This document shows positions 29,001 to 30,036 of a stretch of DNA of 30,036 bases, piece by piece (positions within the stretch are counted from its first letter, which is position 1; each line of letters opens with the position of its first letter). The stretch covers positions 1 to 30,036 of the forward strand of contig JAYKXP010000308.1 in the NCBI GenBank assembly GCA_037176845.1. Direction: 5' to 3'. Both the position numbers and the translations under genes were made by a program. The stretch is from Paramarasmius palmivorus. Lineage: Eukaryota; Basidiomycota; Agaricomycetes; Agaricales; Marasmiaceae. The notes under the pieces were generated by a model. The model was not told the DNA's origin, did no database searches, and saw nothing but the letters and a program-made list of their open reading frames with translations.

Positions 29001-29883
29001 CTTCATTTCCATCGATGGAGGCGCTGAATTCAAAGGAGAAGTTCGTCATTTACTCAAGACCCTCTACAACTGCAAGATCATTGTTTCTACTGCCTATCAT
29101 CCGGAAGGCAATGCTCCGGTTGAACGTGCACATCAACCTATTGTTGACGCCATCTTCAAGTGTACAGGCGACGCAAAAGGTACGTGGCCTCAATATCTTC
29201 ATCCTGCTTTGTTTGCTGCTCGAGTTACAACTTCACGGGCGACGGGCTATTCACCGTATTACCTGTTATATGGAGTTCACCCAGTCTTTTCCTTTGACAT
29301 TGAAGAAGTTACGTGGCAAACACTTGACTGGGATAAGGTGCGTACTCACACAGAATTGTTAGCGCTGAGAATGTTACAGATTCAACGACGAGACAAATCC
29401 CTCAAGGAAGCTAATGACAATCTACGCAAGAGTCGCCGAAAAGCCATCGAAGACTTTGCCAAGAAACATCATCATCATTGGGACTTTCAAGATTATGAGG
29501 TTGGTATGTATGTCTGGCTTCGTGAGTCTCAGTTTGATGAAACCAAGGGAGACAAAGGTAAGTGGACATACTCTGGCCCTTATATTATTCACGAGAAACG
29601 CAGCCAAGATTCGTTCGTACTACGCGAATTGAGTGGCGCAATTTTACAGGGACACGTCAATATCCGCCGTCTTCGTTTATTCTTCTATCGACCCAACAAT
29701 CAAACACTCAAGACATCTCTAAGATCATCTCAAGTATCACTGCAACATCTCAACCCCTCTCGACGTTTAGACATAGCCGCTACCCTTATACGTCAAATGA
29801 TCATCGAAGACCATGATCAGAACCCTATCCGTTCAGCATTCCACAATGTTGGAGAGACATATGCGATCTATCGAAATCAATGA
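26020..29883 (+). CDS. pol: Pol polyprotein: reverse transcriptase, RNase H, integrase (1287 aa from ATG)
   Basis: It is probably translated as a Gag-Pol fusion entering at 25948, which adds 24 residues before this ATG. Reverse transcriptase has the first catalytic Asp at D272 (LLDLFSGFD) and FIDD at 333-336 in place of the usual YxDD. RNase H has D514 (VGVDSSW), E555 (TEVYG), D578 (RLDHDA) and D625. A ~200-residue Ser/Tyr-rich linker follows. Integrase has a zinc-binding H875, H880, C910, C913; a D940, D999, E1035 core with exactly 35 residues between the last two; and a GPY module at 1186-1188 (WTYSGPYIIHEKR). No chromodomain is evident. Its role is to copy element RNA to DNA and insert it. 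All key residues are intact. Confidence 0.93.
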   Translation: MGNAEFFAFDSLFNLLPNESFDSMIFDFIRSSGIDPINIPSSPWIDRALQRTNYATSTGTTPRGMPKGRKYKPVHRKVRPVPTNFPDPIAQQFKPIPTATPTIFPTNPPPYQTMTFGTRVTQERFEDMVSRIDPGILSEAELNLLAVIIIAREQAFAFNYAEKGTFSPSYFPDYEIPTIEHIPWQNKPIPIPYAIRQQVIDEIRNHEAAGRFEYTTSSYRSSLFAVAKKVGVRLVIDLQSLNAVTIRDSSLPPNVNDFAEQFLGKAMYGLLDLFSGFDARIVAPKSRPLQAFHTPIGPRQQTTLVQGYTNSVQEFQRCVRHTLNQVNDIADNFIDDCGVCGPDSRYNDESIPQNPQIRRFVWEYFINLDRVLGALMMGGITASGTKAILVATRLKIVGSVVSIEGWIIEPSVVRKVLEWPIPVTVTDLRGFLGITGVGRRWIKGYALIAKPLTVLLRITDEPFQLTADAIEAIEELKHRITRAPVLIKIDYILAKLVPLLPRTTDENLVVVGVDSSWMGAGWAIYQIRGNTKRPAIYGSCTFNPREQNYGQPKTEVYGVFRAFKESRHRIWGVHFRLDHDAVSLAQMIRNPDDVPNAPMLRWVFFIRLFDFETNHVPSSSFKTEDGLSRRPSSDQDDNSEDPKDTEAFLDAYLNLVYGTNNFIPSGATLSSTARHVWDMLYIKLSNPYISPSSISYVSIYSTSDSLIFPSQDFNSVQLSTLSSITDNSLFIYSAISSTAGYLCRELPDFKTTQVQELSDSFLVGDEVVTLSFTVYERVTQSSPLVDDHSCYLHHFGLLDEDRDEFWIELRQFFESDSYPSWCKTDKDRQRWLRKSQRFFLQHGRLWLAPGKNAQVLPRLIIENRLKRGHLLAQAHNEVGHKGRDAVYKNLSDRFYWPNLYTNVSYFIRSCIECQKAIKSIPILPYNESWQAPTLRHFNIDCIHMPTGIGGVEYIIHALEPTILWPEAKAVKRITSKTVADFIYTQIICRFACVPFISIDGGAEFKGEVRHLLKTLYNCKIIVSTAYHPEGNAPVERAHQPIVDAIFKCTGDAKGTWPQYLHPALFAARVTTSRATGYSPYYLLYGVHPVFSFDIEEVTWQTLDWDKVRTHTELLALRMLQIQRRDKSLKEANDNLRKSRRKAIEDFAKKHHHHWDFQDYEVGMYVWLRESQFDETKGDKGKWTYSGPYIIHEKRSQDSFVLRELSGAILQGHVNIRRLRLFFYRPNNQTLKTSLRSSQVSLQHLNPSRRLDIAATLIRQMIIEDHDQNPIRSAFHNVGETYAIYRNQ

Positions 29884-29944
29884 TTTCGACTTATTAAACG
29901 CTGAGTGTTTTGTTCCATCATTCTTTCTTCCCTCTTCTCACATC

Positions 29945-30036
29945 ATGGGTCGTTCAATTTATTCTTCTATTCATGCCCCTTCTGACACTTCCCCTTCATC
30001 GGATAATTCTAATCTTTTTCCTTCTTTTCATTCTCC
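29945..30036 (+). CDS. Possible third frame downstream of Pol, cut by the window edge
   Basis: An ATG 61 nt after the Pol stop opens a frame that stays free of stops for 30 codons to the end of the window (MGRSIYSSIHAPSDTSPSSD and on). It is Ser/Pro-rich with no domain visible. It could be an extra gene of the element (some Gypsy elements carry one between Pol and the 3' LTR) or chance. Confidence 0.3.
   Translation, partial: MGRSIYSSIHAPSDTSPSSDNSNLFPSFHS

Larger units (their letters stand above)
22832..30036 (+). mobile_element. Ty3/Gypsy LTR retrotransposon, 3' end beyond the window
   Basis: Order: candidate 5' LTR, primer-binding site, Gag-protease frame, -1 frameshift signal, Pol frame with reverse transcriptase, RNase H and integrase in that order (the Ty3/Gypsy arrangement), then a possible third frame. 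Both long frames are free of stops and all catalytic residues are present, so the copy is probably young. No 3' LTR or polypurine tract is seen before the right edge, so the LTR borders and target duplication cannot be checked. Confidence 0.85.

Overview
The window looks like nuclear DNA of a filamentous basidiomycete (Agaricomycetes), most like a Ceratobasidiaceae / Rhizoctonia-type genome. That is inference from style: genes split by many 48-65 nt GT...AG introns, a Ty3/Gypsy element with separate Gag-protease and Pol frames, a haloacid-dehalogenase-like gene, and several stand-alone helical proteins of the kind common in Agaricomycetes. No rRNA, CRISPR or bacterial-type operon was seen. Most genes had to be assembled exon by exon from splice signals and frame continuity.

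Layout. 1-1877: no supportable gene, one perfect hairpin. 1878-2939: a sequence-quality collapse (homopolymers, then 604 bases without a single C) that hides the 5' part of a gene whose last exons are readable at 2985-3370. 4598-6654: two tandem paralogous genes (+ strand) for small helical proteins. 6829-7696: a third small helical protein (- strand). 8099-11771: a 3.67-kb element with ~100-112 bp terminal inverted repeats and a 7-bp target duplication. It carries two divergent tRNA-like Pol III units around a telomere-like G-rich core, and a cluster of ATTGGAATG motifs. 12310-13159: a broken haloacid-dehalogenase-like gene. 15585-16262 and 17669-18322 (- strand): two further small helical proteins. 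16561-17095: a tandem duplication. 19903-21909 (- strand): an eight-exon gene for a 539-residue protein of unknown function. 22080-22403 (- strand): a fragment resembling the tails of proteins associated with Agaricomycete DNA transposons. 22832-30036: a Ty3/Gypsy retrotransposon running off the right edge.

How it fits together. The retrotransposon has two intact frames in -1 register, Gag-protease then RT-RNase H-integrase. A GGGTTTT slippery heptamer followed by a predicted H-type pseudoknot lies exactly in their 19-nt overlap, so Pol is probably made by -1 frameshifting. The five small helical genes between 4.6 and 18.3 kb share an exon pattern. Two of them (6829-7696, 15585-16262) resemble the stand-alone MLKL-N-terminal/HeLo-like four-helix domains of Agaricomycetes. 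Two others (4598-5403, 17669-18322) end in Asn/Thr/Ser-rich tails. Such domains are membrane-targeting executioner or adaptor modules in fungal allorecognition and immunity, so this may be a small cluster of that kind, mixed with transposable elements and decayed genes.
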